Part shown: one piece after another, positions 46,241 through 56,040 of the stretch
How the letters are laid out: every line of letters begins with the position of its first letter
Numbering within the stretch: position 1 is the first letter of the stretch
From: Anthoceros angustus
Taxonomy: Eukaryota; Streptophyta; Anthocerotopsida; Anthocerotales; Anthocerotaceae
Direction: 5' to 3'
Length of the DNA stretch: 64,000 nt
Assembly (NCBI GenBank): GCA_010909165.1
Contig: MU008166.1
Location: forward strand, 1,782,723-1,846,722
The notes under the pieces: generated by a model
What the model saw: only the letters and a program-made list of their open reading frames with translations
What the model was told of the DNA's origin: nothing
The model's database searches: none
Program-made: the position numbers and the translations under genes

Positions 46241-48501
46241 GCGATGGCCTGGCCGCCCGCCTGGCCGGGGTACCCCACCCACAGGATGCTCTCGATGCGG
46301 TTGTCGTTCTTGGCGAAGGTGATGTCCACAGGCCCTCCCGACATGATGATGAGCACCACGCGCTTGCCTGCTGCGGCCACGGCGGTGGCCACATCCTCCA
46401 CCAGCTGCTGCTGGAAGCCCGGGAGAGTGAGGTCCACCCGGTCCAGCGCCTCGGCCTCCTGGACCAGGCTCAGCCCGGCCACGATCACCGCGACATCGCT
46501 GCTGGCGGCGGCGGTGGCGGCGGCGCTGATTCCTGACCCGTCTGCGCACGCGGCGTCCGCGCATCCGGGTTGCAGAACCACGCTCGTGTACGCCTGGAAG
46601 CCTTGCAGCGGGCTCGTGTACTTGCAAGGATTCCTGCAAGTGCAACCCACCAGCAATGCGGAATGCGATCAGAGTGAGGATTGTGAGGGAGAGCTAGCTA
46701 TGGCCGGCGGATTGCTGAGATTACCTTCGTAGTTGCCCAGCATGACTCTGGTGGCGTTGGCGTGCGGGCCGACGAGAGCCAGGGATTTCACGGTGGAAGC
46801 CGAGAGCGGGAGGAGGTTGTTGTCGTTCTTGAGCAGGACGATGCCCTGGCGGGCGGCCTCCAGGGCCAGCTCCTGGGTGTGCTCCATACACACAGAATCC
46901 ACTCCCAAGTTGCCGTAGGCCTGGCTGGCGGGATCACCGTCGAACAGGCCCAGGCGCATGCGGGTGGCGTACAGGTTGCCCAGAGCTCTGTCTATGGTGG
47001 ACTCGTTGAGCAGCCCGGCTGAGACCGCAGCCTGCCCGTATTTCGCGACGTAGCTGCCGCAGTTCAGGTCCAGCCCTGCGTTCAAGGTGGCCGCCACCGA
47101 GGCCTCGGGAGTGGAGGTCCAGTTGAATGTCTCGTAGATCTGCGCCACTGCATCGCAGTCGGACACCAGGTAGCTGCACCAACACCAATGCAATTCAATT
47201 TCACACACACACAGGAATTTCGTGTCCTGAGGGATGCTGAAATTTCCCTGGTAGCTCTGCAGATGTATTAGATTCTGTCAGATGATCAGGACCAGGGAAA
47301 GGGAAACGCACCCACTGAAGCCCCAGGTATTCTTGGCAGTCTCTGTGAGCAAGTTCTCATCTGCGCAAGCCGGCACGCCATTCACCTCGTTGTAGGCGCA
47401 CATCAGGCTGGTCGCATGCCCTTGTTCAATGCAGTTTCTGAAAGGAGGCTGGTACGTGTCTTCCAAATCCTGAGCACTCACCTGCAAACCAGACACACGT
47501 TTGTGGATTGAAGGAACAATTGCTGCGAGAACCCATCAAACACCCAAATTTACAGCAACCTTGACATTGTGCATCTGGCAAGATGCTCGGCCTTACAATT
47601 GCGTTGAAGTGAAATCGGTCGATTCCATTCCAATTCTCCAAATCATACGCCGTGAAATGCTTGCAGCATGCAGATGCCTTGAGATACTTCGGCCCTGCAA
47701 CGTTGTTCCACACTGCCAAGGGCCAAGGTCCTGTGAGGGATTGCGGGGTGGAGGCAGAGTCGTCCTCAAGGCTCTCCCCTTGCAGCCCTCGCACAAAGGC
47801 TCTGGCGTAGGTGGAAGTCACGGTAGGATCCTCTCCCGGGGTTTCCTGTCCTCTCCCCCACCTCGGGTCTCTGAAGATGTTGATGTTGGGGCTCCAAAAT
47901 GTGAGCCCCGTTCTGGCCAGATTGTAAATGGCTCGAGCTTCTGTAGAAATCATCTGCACAACCACAACAACAACACCCATTATCACCAGGATTGCAGCAA
48001 CCCAACACCCAATTTTCGCCCATTTTCACAAGCTTGCAACAACGTTCTTCCAACAAGGAATTGCAGCTGCATTTCAAGCCCACGCATGCGCACCTCAGCA
48101 ATGTGGTGCCAGAGAGTCTCATTGAAGGAGGCCGCGGTGAGAATAACTTGCGGGAAGCTGGTAGCGCCGGGGACCTGCCCGCCAAAGGACACGCCAGGGC
48201 TCTGCGCCACGCCGTGCAAGGCCTCCTGCCACCACTCATACTTGGGGATCCCAAGGTGGTCGATAGCGGGCGCGGAGTTCACCAGCTGGGCGATCTTCTC
48301 CGCCAGCGTGAGCCTGCCCAGCAGGTCAGTCACCCGGTCTCCTATGGTGGCCGAGATGTTGCAGAAAGGCAGCGCGGCTGCTGTGGCATTCACTGCCGGG
48401 TCACATGCAAAGGCAGGCTTTTGATCAAACTGTGCCCGGCTGCATCCCAGCAGCTGCAGTAGGATGAGGCAGGCCAGGAGCACAGCCCTGCAAGGTTCCA
48501 T
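46240..48501 (-). CDS. Plant GH3 beta-xylosidase/alpha-arabinofuranosidase, exons 1-5
   Basis: Minus-strand gene with ATG at 48,501. Exons are about 48,094-48,501, 47,597-47,953, 47,312-47,481, 46,725-47,173 and 46,240-46,633, with GT donors and AG acceptors at each visible join. The product has a signal peptide ([17 protein letters not shown]), so it should act in the cell wall, where this family trims xylose or arabinose from wall polysaccharides. Family landmarks are [41 protein letters not shown] and [14 protein letters not shown]. The nucleophile motif VSDCDAV is at the start of exon 4. Exon 5 has lost one C at its start (ATCCTTG instead of ATCCCTTG as in the 40.08 kb copy), which would shift the frame. 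After 46,240 the sequence enters the mosaic. Replacing everything from 46.6 kb down to the matching point at 40.1 kb would give a continuous gene. Confidence 0.9.
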
Positions 48502-48888
48502 GATTCCCCAATGTGCCAGCAGGCACCAGCTGCAGCAACAAGACTAAAAAATGGGTGCAAAGACAAAATGCTTGCAAATCCGCGATGAAACTGGGACTGC
48601 GCCTGTCCCAGAGCCTCAATCCGGCGTTGTATTTGAAGGTAGGCCAAGCCGCCCGAAGAGGAATGAGTGCCTAGCCTGCCATTTTCGGGAGGGTGCAGAT
48701 CGCATGGATCGCGTCGCTATCCAGTATCTCCCACAACTCATCCTTCCTCTCTGGGCTTGCTCTCTCGGCGTGAATGTCCACAAATGCACATGAGATGAAA
48801 TGAAAATAAAAAAATAAGTCGTTGAATGGGCGTACAAGTTCTGTCCCATGGACGTTTTCACATCCCAGCGCACGTTGATGTGGTTGCT

Positions 48889-48959
48889 GTCGTTGTAGTA
48901 CCGTGGTGAGTATTCCAGCCTGTCACTCTGTGACCCGAGTTCGATCCCCGGCGACGGCG
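48889..48959 (+). tRNA. tRNA-Asp(GUC)-like sequence, somewhat degenerate
   Basis: Starts GTCGTTGTAGTA and contains the B-box-like GAGTTCGATCCCC. The anticodon loop CTGTCAC gives anticodon GTC, and the end GCGACGGC pairs with the 5' end (with one G-T pair). The length of 71 nt fits. There are mismatches in the anticodon stem (two) and one in the T stem, so it may be a pseudogene or the head of a tRNA-derived SINE instead of a working tRNA. It lies about 390 nt upstream of the GH3 start codon, on the opposite strand. Confidence 0.6.
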
Positions 48960-49220
48960 TCGTTGAAGAAAGGTTTCCTCGCGGAGTGGACATGTTTTAC
49001 GCTAGGTTACAACCTTCAACAGGTGCAACGGAATGATAATCTTAACTGCAACCAACTTCGTGGGACTCACACAGGTATATAAGTTGCAACTGCCACTTCC
49101 CGGGTGGATCTGCAGCAACCATCACTTCACTTACTACGTGTCCAAATGGTACTCTGCGCATGAGATGGGACTGGGCCAGCGCCCATGCACATGGCATGGG
49201 TAATTATGTACTAGCTCCCG
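48960..49220. other. Intergenic sequence
   Basis: No coding region, repeat or RNA gene recognised. GTCGTTGAAG right after the tRNA-like sequence repeats its first six bases, which may be chance. Confidence 0.4.
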
Positions 49221-49221
49221 T

Positions 49222-49578
49222 TTACGGCTGGTGCGGAATCATGCTGCAGGCTCCGCCGTGGCCACACGCAACATCTTGGTCAAAGATTGTGTCAAACACA
49301 CTGCACATTACAGTCGTGTTCGGGCCGAGCATAGGAAATGTTCTCCGTGCTTGTGGCCGTGCTGTCAAAACCATGCGTGCATCGTTCAGATCACGACATT
49401 TTGCATACCCAGATATCAGGCCTTTCCATGTCACCACCGGTACCGGGAAGACTCCCAGGCGGCTTCTGTTCCAATCTGGTGCCCAAGGACGGGCATCCCG
49501 TCGTCTGGAATGTTTCAGACTGCTCAATGAATGGGTCAAACAAACATGACACCGCACATTCGGACTGAAGAGGTGCAT
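49222..49578 (-). pseudogene. PPR repeat relic
   Basis: A minus-strand frame contains VVTWKGLISGYAKCRDLNDA, a clear plant PPR (P-L-S type) repeat, followed by less conserved sequence with VFDTIFDQDVACGHGGA. No flanking PPR repeats remain in frame. PPR proteins bind organellar RNA; this fragment is not functional. Confidence 0.75.
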
Positions 49579-49579
49579 T

Positions 49580-50060
49580 CAGGCCCAGGGCTCAAAGGCG
49601 GCCTGAGGGGACGTTCAGAGTCTACTGTATGAGAACATGACCCCAGCTGTTTGAGACTGAGATCATGTACTCGTCCCCCTACAAAGGGTGTGGTACCGGT
49701 GTGGATCGTTGGAAAATGGTGGATCGTAGAACATGAAATCAAGCCATTCCTTGTTACCGCGTGGTTTGTGGCCATTCTACCAGGCCTGCTGCTCGGGGAC
49801 GTTTGGGAGAGCTATGAATCCTCACTCTCGCCAAATGCAGGTAGGGGCAGGGACCACCTCAATGTGCCTACAACTGTACATGCTGAGATGTAGCAAACAT
49901 CAGGAACAGTGAGGTCACATAAAATGTTGCAAGAGACAGAAGCGGACAAGCTAAATCTCTTGTCTCCATGACAGAGCCATTACCAACATCCAAAGGTGTG
50001 ACGCAAAACAGGGGCAGACGCTATCTGCAGAATTCTTCACACCTCCTGTTTTGTCTGCAT
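49580..50060. other. No gene recognised
   Basis: Short open frames without motifs. Probably decayed PPR-locus sequence or intergenic DNA. Confidence 0.35.
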
Positions 50061-50680
50061 GCACACATGGCGTGCACTTTTCAGTTCACCACATGTTGCA
50101 TACCTAGAGATCAGGGTCCTAGTACATGCAAAACATGATCAGCTAAGTGAGGCCGTCCTGTTTAATTTGTCCGTATCACAACAAGCGCATCACGTCTGGG
50201 CCCCTAGTAAACATACCCAACAATCAGGCTATTCCTTCTCACCACGTCCTTTGACGATGGCTTGCTGTCAAACACCTGCCGTGCATCTTTCAGCTCACCT
50301 GACGTGCATACCAAGATATCCGGGCATTCCATGCCATCACATCCCTTCGTGCGTCTTTCAGTTCACTACATGCTACATATGTACCTTATAAGACATCAGG
50401 GCATTCAGTGTCCCCACATCCCTTGTAGCCGTGCTGTCAAAAACCCGGTGTCCACCTTTCAGTTCGAGACACTTTTCGTTCATGGGCATTCCATGTCACC
50501 ACATTTCTTGTGTTCATGCTGTCAAAAACCTGGCCCGTATCTCTCGGTTCATCACATTTCGCATATCCCGGTATCTGGGCATTCCATGTCACCTCATCCT
50601 TTGTGGCCATGATGTGAGAAGCCTGGCTGAGTAAAGCACTTATAGAGAAACCTGCAGCAGCTGAGTAAAGCACCTATGGA
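50060..50680 (-). pseudogene. Decayed PPR gene, several repeats
   Basis: On the minus strand the words for MATKDEVTWNAQIPGYAKC and QVFDSMNTRNVVTWNAH are readable at 50,437-50,673. Further right-to-left, three to four more degenerate units of about 95 nt recur (GATATCNGGGCATTCCATGTC words at about 50,320, 50,395, 50,480 and 50,570). Stops and frameshifts are frequent. This arrangement is the likely source family of the PPR-derived words that flank the GH3 units at 33-45 kb. Confidence 0.75.
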
Positions 50681-50905
50681 GAAAGCTGAGTAAAGCATCT
50701 GTATAGAAACCTGCAGCACCCTAAAGAATTCACAGTGAAGAGAAGGAATTGAAGCTGGACAGATGGAAGTGTACAGGGGAAAGAAGAAACTGAAGGTGGG
50801 CACACTTAACACTGATTTCCGGCAACTTCTGACAAATGTACGTGACTCTACAATTGCATAAATTGTAGCGAGCAAACTTCATGGTCTTCAGGCCACGGAT
50901 TCAGA
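50680..50905. other. Short intergenic segment with a small direct repeat
   Basis: GCTGAGTAAAGCA(C/T) recurs three times (about 50,627, 50,659 and 50,687) with TAGAGAAACCTGCAGCA-like words between. No gene seen. Confidence 0.45.
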
Positions 50906-50908
50906 GCT

Positions 50909-51885
50909 CTATGGTACGGCATATTTGTTTGGCTTGAAAGTGAGGAGCTTAACATGTGGAAACGTAGGGCATCGAGGCTTCTTCCAAGGGCAGTCGTCCA
51001 ACAAATGCCAGGGCCGTTCGACACAATCGAACAGCACTAGTCTATTGCAACGGTCCCCTCCATCAGAGCAGAAGTAGATACAGCCTTCAGCATCCAGGAT
51101 GGTGAAATCTTTGCTGGACAGAGATTTGGAGAATTTTTCTTGGCGCATGATCTCTACATTCTCAGCCGGCAATTTGAGACAAAAAAAGCCATCTTGCCTT
51201 TTCGGTGGCGGAGCCACGCCCTACACACTCCCAAACTTCCACGAGACTGATACGCGGTTCAACCTCTAAGTCATCAGAATCGTCCGTCTCGTCTTCTTCG
51301 GCCATATCGGTTGCGTCCGTCCCGTCTTGAGACGACTGATTGAGCTTGAGCTTCTCACGCGGTGGAGCTTGTAATTCATCGGAATCGTCCGTCTGCTCTT
51401 GTTCGGTTGAGTCACAGAGAAGGATTGGGTGTACGTGTCCGCTGGCTGTGACAACTATCAAAACCCTGTCGCCACATCCAACCAGAGTCACGTTCAAGCA
51501 CTCTCTTAGGCCCTCTGGCGATAGCAATCCACTCCTCCACTTCAAGATCGAATCTCCAGATGCTGCAAGTATGAATCGTCCAGGACTTTCTAGAGCTATG
51601 ACCACCTTGGAAGAGACAGTATAATCTTCCTCCCGAGCAAGACCTCCTGATGCTCACAATGCGCTGAAATGGGTCTGCCAATTCAGGCCAAGGAGTGCAC
51701 ATCGTCCAGGATGCCAGCCTAGAATGGAAAATGGCCAGCCTCGGCTTCTCTGCCCCGAAAAACAGCAAAGTGCTGTACTCTTGGGCCGCGTTGCTGTCGT
51801 CCTCGGACTGAACCATCTTCATCACTGTGAGCGCTTTATTCGAGCCCGTTATAGCGCAAGGAATGCTGCCTCCACAGCATCCCAA
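50909..51885 (-). pseudogene. F-box/kelch-like protein, C-terminal part, frame broken twice
   Basis: Three overlapping minus-strand frames join into one protein-like sequence. The first (from 51,885) has TLLFFGAEKPRLAIFHSRLA, then GGRLYCLFQGGH and IWRFDLEVEEWIAIARGPKR. The second (from about 51,500) has CLNVTLVGCGDRVLIVVTA and an acidic duplicated stretch with EEDETDDSDD. The third (to stop at 50,909) has APPPKRQDGFFCLKLPAE and DDCPWKKPRCPTFP. The layout resembles plant F-box/kelch proteins after the F-box, in which the kelch propeller selects substrates for an SCF ubiquitin ligase. The F-box is not visible; upstream the sequence changes into a Copia fragment. Changes of frame near 51,500 and 51,190 break it as read. 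Confidence 0.5.
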
Positions 51886-51899
51886 CGGCGCCGTTCACC

Positions 51900-52440
51900 A
51901 AAATCTCCATAATTCCAGCCTATGCGCTGAAGCAGACATACAAGATGTTCACGGCCTTTCTCTTCATAACCATCAGGTTGACGCATGTATATCTCCTCTT
52001 GCAGCTTGCCATAAAGAAATGTCGTTTTGACATTGAACTGTACCACCTCCCAATCGTGATACGTAGCACAGGCGAGAATAACACGCAATGAACTAGTTTG
52101 GACAATGGGGGAGAAGAGATTATCTGCATCATAATCGTCCCCTGCACGTTGACTGTAACCTTGTGCCACAAGCCTCGCCTTGTAGCGGTCTATGGTGCCA
52201 TTGGCAGTGTACTTTATCTTGAATGTCCACTTGCTGCCGACCGCAGACTTGCCAAGTGGTAGGTTGAAGAGGCGCCATGTGTTGTTGGCCTGTAGTGACT
52301 GGAACTCGTCGTCAACGGCTGTCTTCCACTCTGCTGCTTGTGGCCCGGACAGGGCGGTGGTAAGTGTGGTAGGCTCTAAGACTTCCGAAGTGGAAAGCAA
52401 GCTTCTTCTTGCATCGTTGCCTTCGATTCTGTGACATTTG
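51900..52440 (-). pseudogene. Copia reverse-transcriptase fragment
   Basis: A 274-codon minus-strand frame includes EWKTAVDDEFQSLQANNTWR, then GSKWTFKIKYTANGTIDRYK, ARLVAQGYSQ, FSPIVQTSSLRVILA and EEIYMRQPDGYEEKG. These are the first half of a Copia RT. The catalytic-site phrase reads QFNVKTTFLYG where active elements have an Asp (xDVKTAFLxG), so the first catalytic Asp is Asn. The YVDD half is absent. It directly abuts the F-box-like sequence, whose N-terminal half is missing. Confidence 0.85.
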
Positions 52441-53395
52441 TATGCCTCCTGCAGGCATGTGCAAGTGTGGGGAGCCCGGCATTGGAGAAGACGAAGCAGC
52501 TTCATGCACAGGTCAGGGAACTTTGAAAAGATGTGGAGACATGGACAGATATGATAGCAGGGTAGCACAACATGGGCGTGGTCATGAAGCCCTGAGTGAG
52601 AATGCAGCAGGAGGGCGTCACTCCAGCTAATCTTCTTACGTTTGTGTGCCTCCTGAATGCATACATGTGCCACGATCAGATCTTAGAACCCTAAACCCTG
52701 TGCAGGGAGTTGCACATAACGTCTTCAAGTAACAAGTGAGCAGTGCCAGCATTGCATGGCTGTGGGCGGGATGTCTGACAACAGCACAACGTGCACCAAA
52801 ACTCAGTTACAAATTGAACCTGCAATGATTGGCCCTGCATACTCTTGCACATACAGAGAGCAAAACTGCAAATGCTGGAAAGACTGCAAAAAGCTGGAGA
52901 CGATTGTGGCTGCACCGAGGGAAGAGCCTGTATGTTCCTGAGAAGCAACGAAGCTAAAAACTCCTGGGGCTAGCTGTGTCGGCAATCTTCAGAAAATGCC
53001 TCCCGCCAGTCCTGGGCTTCCTGAAGGATTGTGACTAGATGAAACATTCCCACAGCGTGAGGTGATGCCAAGGCAAGGGGAACATCAACATCATACAAGT
53101 GTGCAACATGTGGTGCACCATTGCACCAGCAGCTGGGCCCTGCACACTGTTTTCAAAAGGAGGCAAGGGAGGTTTGGCTCTGGAACAGAAACGGCACGTC
53201 TCTGCTCCTTTTAATTTCTTCCCAAAGAACAGGAAAGTCACGTTCCACAACTCATTGGACTTACGTTTCAAACGTTCGTCCTTCCCGCCGGGCTGCCTGG
53301 CTTCTCTTCAAACCGGCCTCCCAAACGCTTGGGTTTGCTCTCTCCCGATGCGGCCTAGTCGGCCCTGGCGCCGGGCCGGGCACGGCATGATGAAA
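52440..53395. other. No gene recognised
   Basis: Contains a short Cys-rich frame (52,756-52,941) and a frame at 53,099-53,629 without recognisable domains. The right part (53,120-53,400) precedes the kinesin exons and may be its 5' UTR or promoter. Confidence 0.35.
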
Positions 53396-55531
53396 ATCGA
53401 CCAGAGAATAGCCAGAACCTGGTCCGAGCTTCGCCCACACTGCGTCATAGGGCATCCGCCAAGCCGCAGCGAGCTCGGGACCCGTCCCGTTGCCCAGTCC
53501 GTGATGCAACGGCTTCTCGGTTTTCTGATGCCCAGTTGCTGGAATTACCCCAACAAGAGCTGGATTCGGAAGGAGCATCCGACCCTAGGACAGCATTTCC
53601 GGTTGTGGAGCAGTCGGGCACTGGGGTGAAGGTCTGCATCTAATTTCGACTCGTCTGAACAGTCTTCGCTTATCTTGCGTCCCTCAGGCAGGCTTTCCTT
53701 CTGTGCAGGTGGTTGTGTGAGTGAGGCCTTTGAATCGCAGTGGACGAGATCCGCAGTCCCTGAGGATCTCCTCGAAGACTGTGTGCTTGGCTAACCAGAC
53801 GTTCACCTTCGATGCCGTTGCTGGTCCTGAGGCCACCCAGGAATCGATTTTCGAAGTGATTGGGTTGCCGATGGTGGAGAGTTGTATTGCGGGGATAAAC
53901 AGCTCCATCTTCGCTTATGGGCAGACCGGAAGTGGGAAGACGTATACGATGTGGGGAGCGACAGACGACCCTACGGGCCCTAGTGAATCCAGAGACGTAG
54001 CTCCCAGGCTTTTCGAGAAGCTCTTCTCCAGGATTGAGGAGGTGGGTGCAGTTACAGTGCCACCGTAATCGATGGTGGGAGTGTGTCTGAGACCTTTCGT
54101 TTCCGCGAGCAGGAGGAGGCGAAGAATGTCCAGCTGTGCCACCATTGCACCTGCTCGTTCCTGGAGGTAAACAAGACAATTTCTTTACTATGTCTGGCAC
54201 TTCCTCATCACAAGCCGTTATAATTTTACTGAACAGTCTCCTCCTAGCCTGCAGATGTACGGGGAGCAAATTTCCGATTTGTTAGAGCATTCACACGAAA
54301 ATCTACAGGCAAGTGGACTTCCTACTGCTACTGCTGAATCCGTCAAGCTCAAGGTGGCCCTCGTGCTTGCTAAAGGCATATGGATGTTTATCCCCTGATC
54401 AGGGAAAAAGGCAAGACTCTGTATGTTGAGAATCTGACCCAGCAAAACGTATCAGCTGTAGATGACATAAGGCTGTTACTTCTCAAGGTAGTCTGACTGT
54501 TATTCGCAATTTGCGCCTGTGAACTCTACTTGGTCTTGAAACATTCAGACGATGATGAAGTTTCTGTCACGTGGGCACTGGCCAACAGAAGGGTGGGATC
54601 GACCATGATGAACAGTGAGAGCTCAAGGTCTCACTGTGTCTTCACCTTTGTTATTGAGTCTAAGGTGAGATCCAAACGTGTTGTATTGTTGCCTCGTGTG
54701 TGCATCTTTCAAACAGTCTGCACCACTTGCTGAAGAATCGTGTGCACAGAACTCGGCGCAACGGGTTAGTTGTGTTACAAGGACTAGAAGGTTAAACCCT
54801 GTTGACCTTGCTGGATCCGAACGCCAAAAACAATCAGGGGTTGCTAGGGAGCGGCTGGAGGAGGCAGGCAATATCAATCGCTCCCTGTCTCAACTTGGGT
54901 ATGTCGCAACCCCTTGGCAACCCGGTTCCTCTACTGGGGATGATCTGAACATATTGCGTGTCTGGCAGGAATGTGATCAGCATTCTTGCTGAAGTTTCCG
55001 TGGGTGGCAAGCAACGGCACGTACCCTATCGAGACTACTTTGCTTCGTGAGCAGATCCGGCAACTCAAGGTGAGTCACCTTGGGAGGGCAACCTTACTAC
55101 GTGTGTATGTCATCCTTGGGTATAGCTATGTTCATGCCAGAATCTATGTATTTGCAGGAGGAGATTCTGCTCGTCAGAATGAATACTAGAGACGACGCTG
55201 TCAAAAGGACCGACATGAACTTCCGTCTGCAGAGCCACAGGCTTCGGGTACGGAGAGCCACAATGTCGTAGCAAAGCCTATGGCTGTGATAGATGATGCA
55301 CGCACATCCTCGACAGATTGTTCTGAAAACTTGCAGGTTTCAGACTTATCAGTGGAGAAGGATGTGCTTGCTTTAACGCCACCATCAACGGCGGTGCCAG
55401 CCAGGAATAACAAGTGTAAGCCCAAGCTGCTGTGTCCATCCGTGATAGTCCTCGCCGACTCGCCAGAGCCTGAGGGACAGCCTGGAAGCTCTGCCAGGAA
55501 CCCTATCGACCTCACCGAACCCTGGTGGTAG
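53395..55531 (+). pseudogene. Kinesin-12-type motor gene, decayed
   Basis: Exons recognised by motif and splice sites end near 53,631 and then occupy 53,709-54,041, 54,110-54,166, 54,255-54,308, about 54,391-54,487, 54,549-54,664, 54,717-54,898, 54,969-55,069 and 55,158-55,250. Motor landmarks are QTFTFDAVAGPEATQESIFE, the P-loop GQTGSGKT, switch I NRRVGSTMMNSESSRSH, switch II VDLAGSE and GNINRSLSQLG, then GKQRHVPYRD. The NSSIFAYGQTGSGKTYTMWG wording is typical of plant KIN-12 (phragmoplast kinesins). A TGA at 53,718-53,720 replaces the expected Arg in VVVRVRPLN. After PYRD the sequence jumps to LLREQIRQLK, skipping the last part of the motor (SRLTFLL onward, roughly 80 residues). No long coiled-coil tail follows; a separate open segment runs to 55,531. 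Confidence 0.8.
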
Positions 55532-56040
55532 AGGTGCAGAGTTCATAGCTGCACCGGAGGTAGCACAGGCGGACCATTTCGAAGAAAAGGGACTGGCCAG
55601 AAAGAATACGACAGAGCAGGTGATCACGGAAGGTATTCGGAGATTGTCGCAGGAGATGCTGCAGATTATGGACTGAGTTCTATGTTGAGTATCCGTTTGC
55701 GTTCTTGACTGCCAAGTTATCGAGTTTCAGCCCGAGATTCAGACCTTGTGGAGGGAAGGGAAGCATTTGTATTCTCTGCTACAACGACTCTGAATTCTGC
55801 AGCACATCAACAGCCAAGCTCATCATGTCTGAACATTTCCTTTCTATTGTCCTATCTTTCTTGCTTTCTTTCTTTCTAAATTTGGTATTTTGAAAATAAA
55901 TCAAAACAAACCCGGGGGACAAATCTTCAGGGAGGGTTGTGATTCCCCTATGCTACACATCATGTTATCGCATCAGAGAGAGACAGTGCTCTTCCCAAGG
56001 TCATATGAATACGTGCCTAGATACCATCGCAGGATCCTAC
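55532..56040. other. Intergenic region between the kinesin relic and the receptor kinase
   Basis: AT-richer sequence, including a T/C-rich run near 55,840-55,885. No gene or repeat recognised. Confidence 0.45.

Noticed and set aside
45394-46656. 420-codon minus-strand open frame across GH3 mosaic pieces
   Set aside because: It runs through an intron, several mosaic joins and out-of-frame copies of exons; only its first part corresponds to genuine exon 5.
36540-46725. A true multigene GH3 family array
   Set aside because: None of the extra units has exons 1-3 or a start codon, and the units end at arbitrary points; they are partial copies of one 3' half.
47501-48424. 307-codon plus-strand open frame
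   Set aside because: Antisense of GH3 exons 1-2 and intron 1; the minus strand has the conserved motifs and splice sites.
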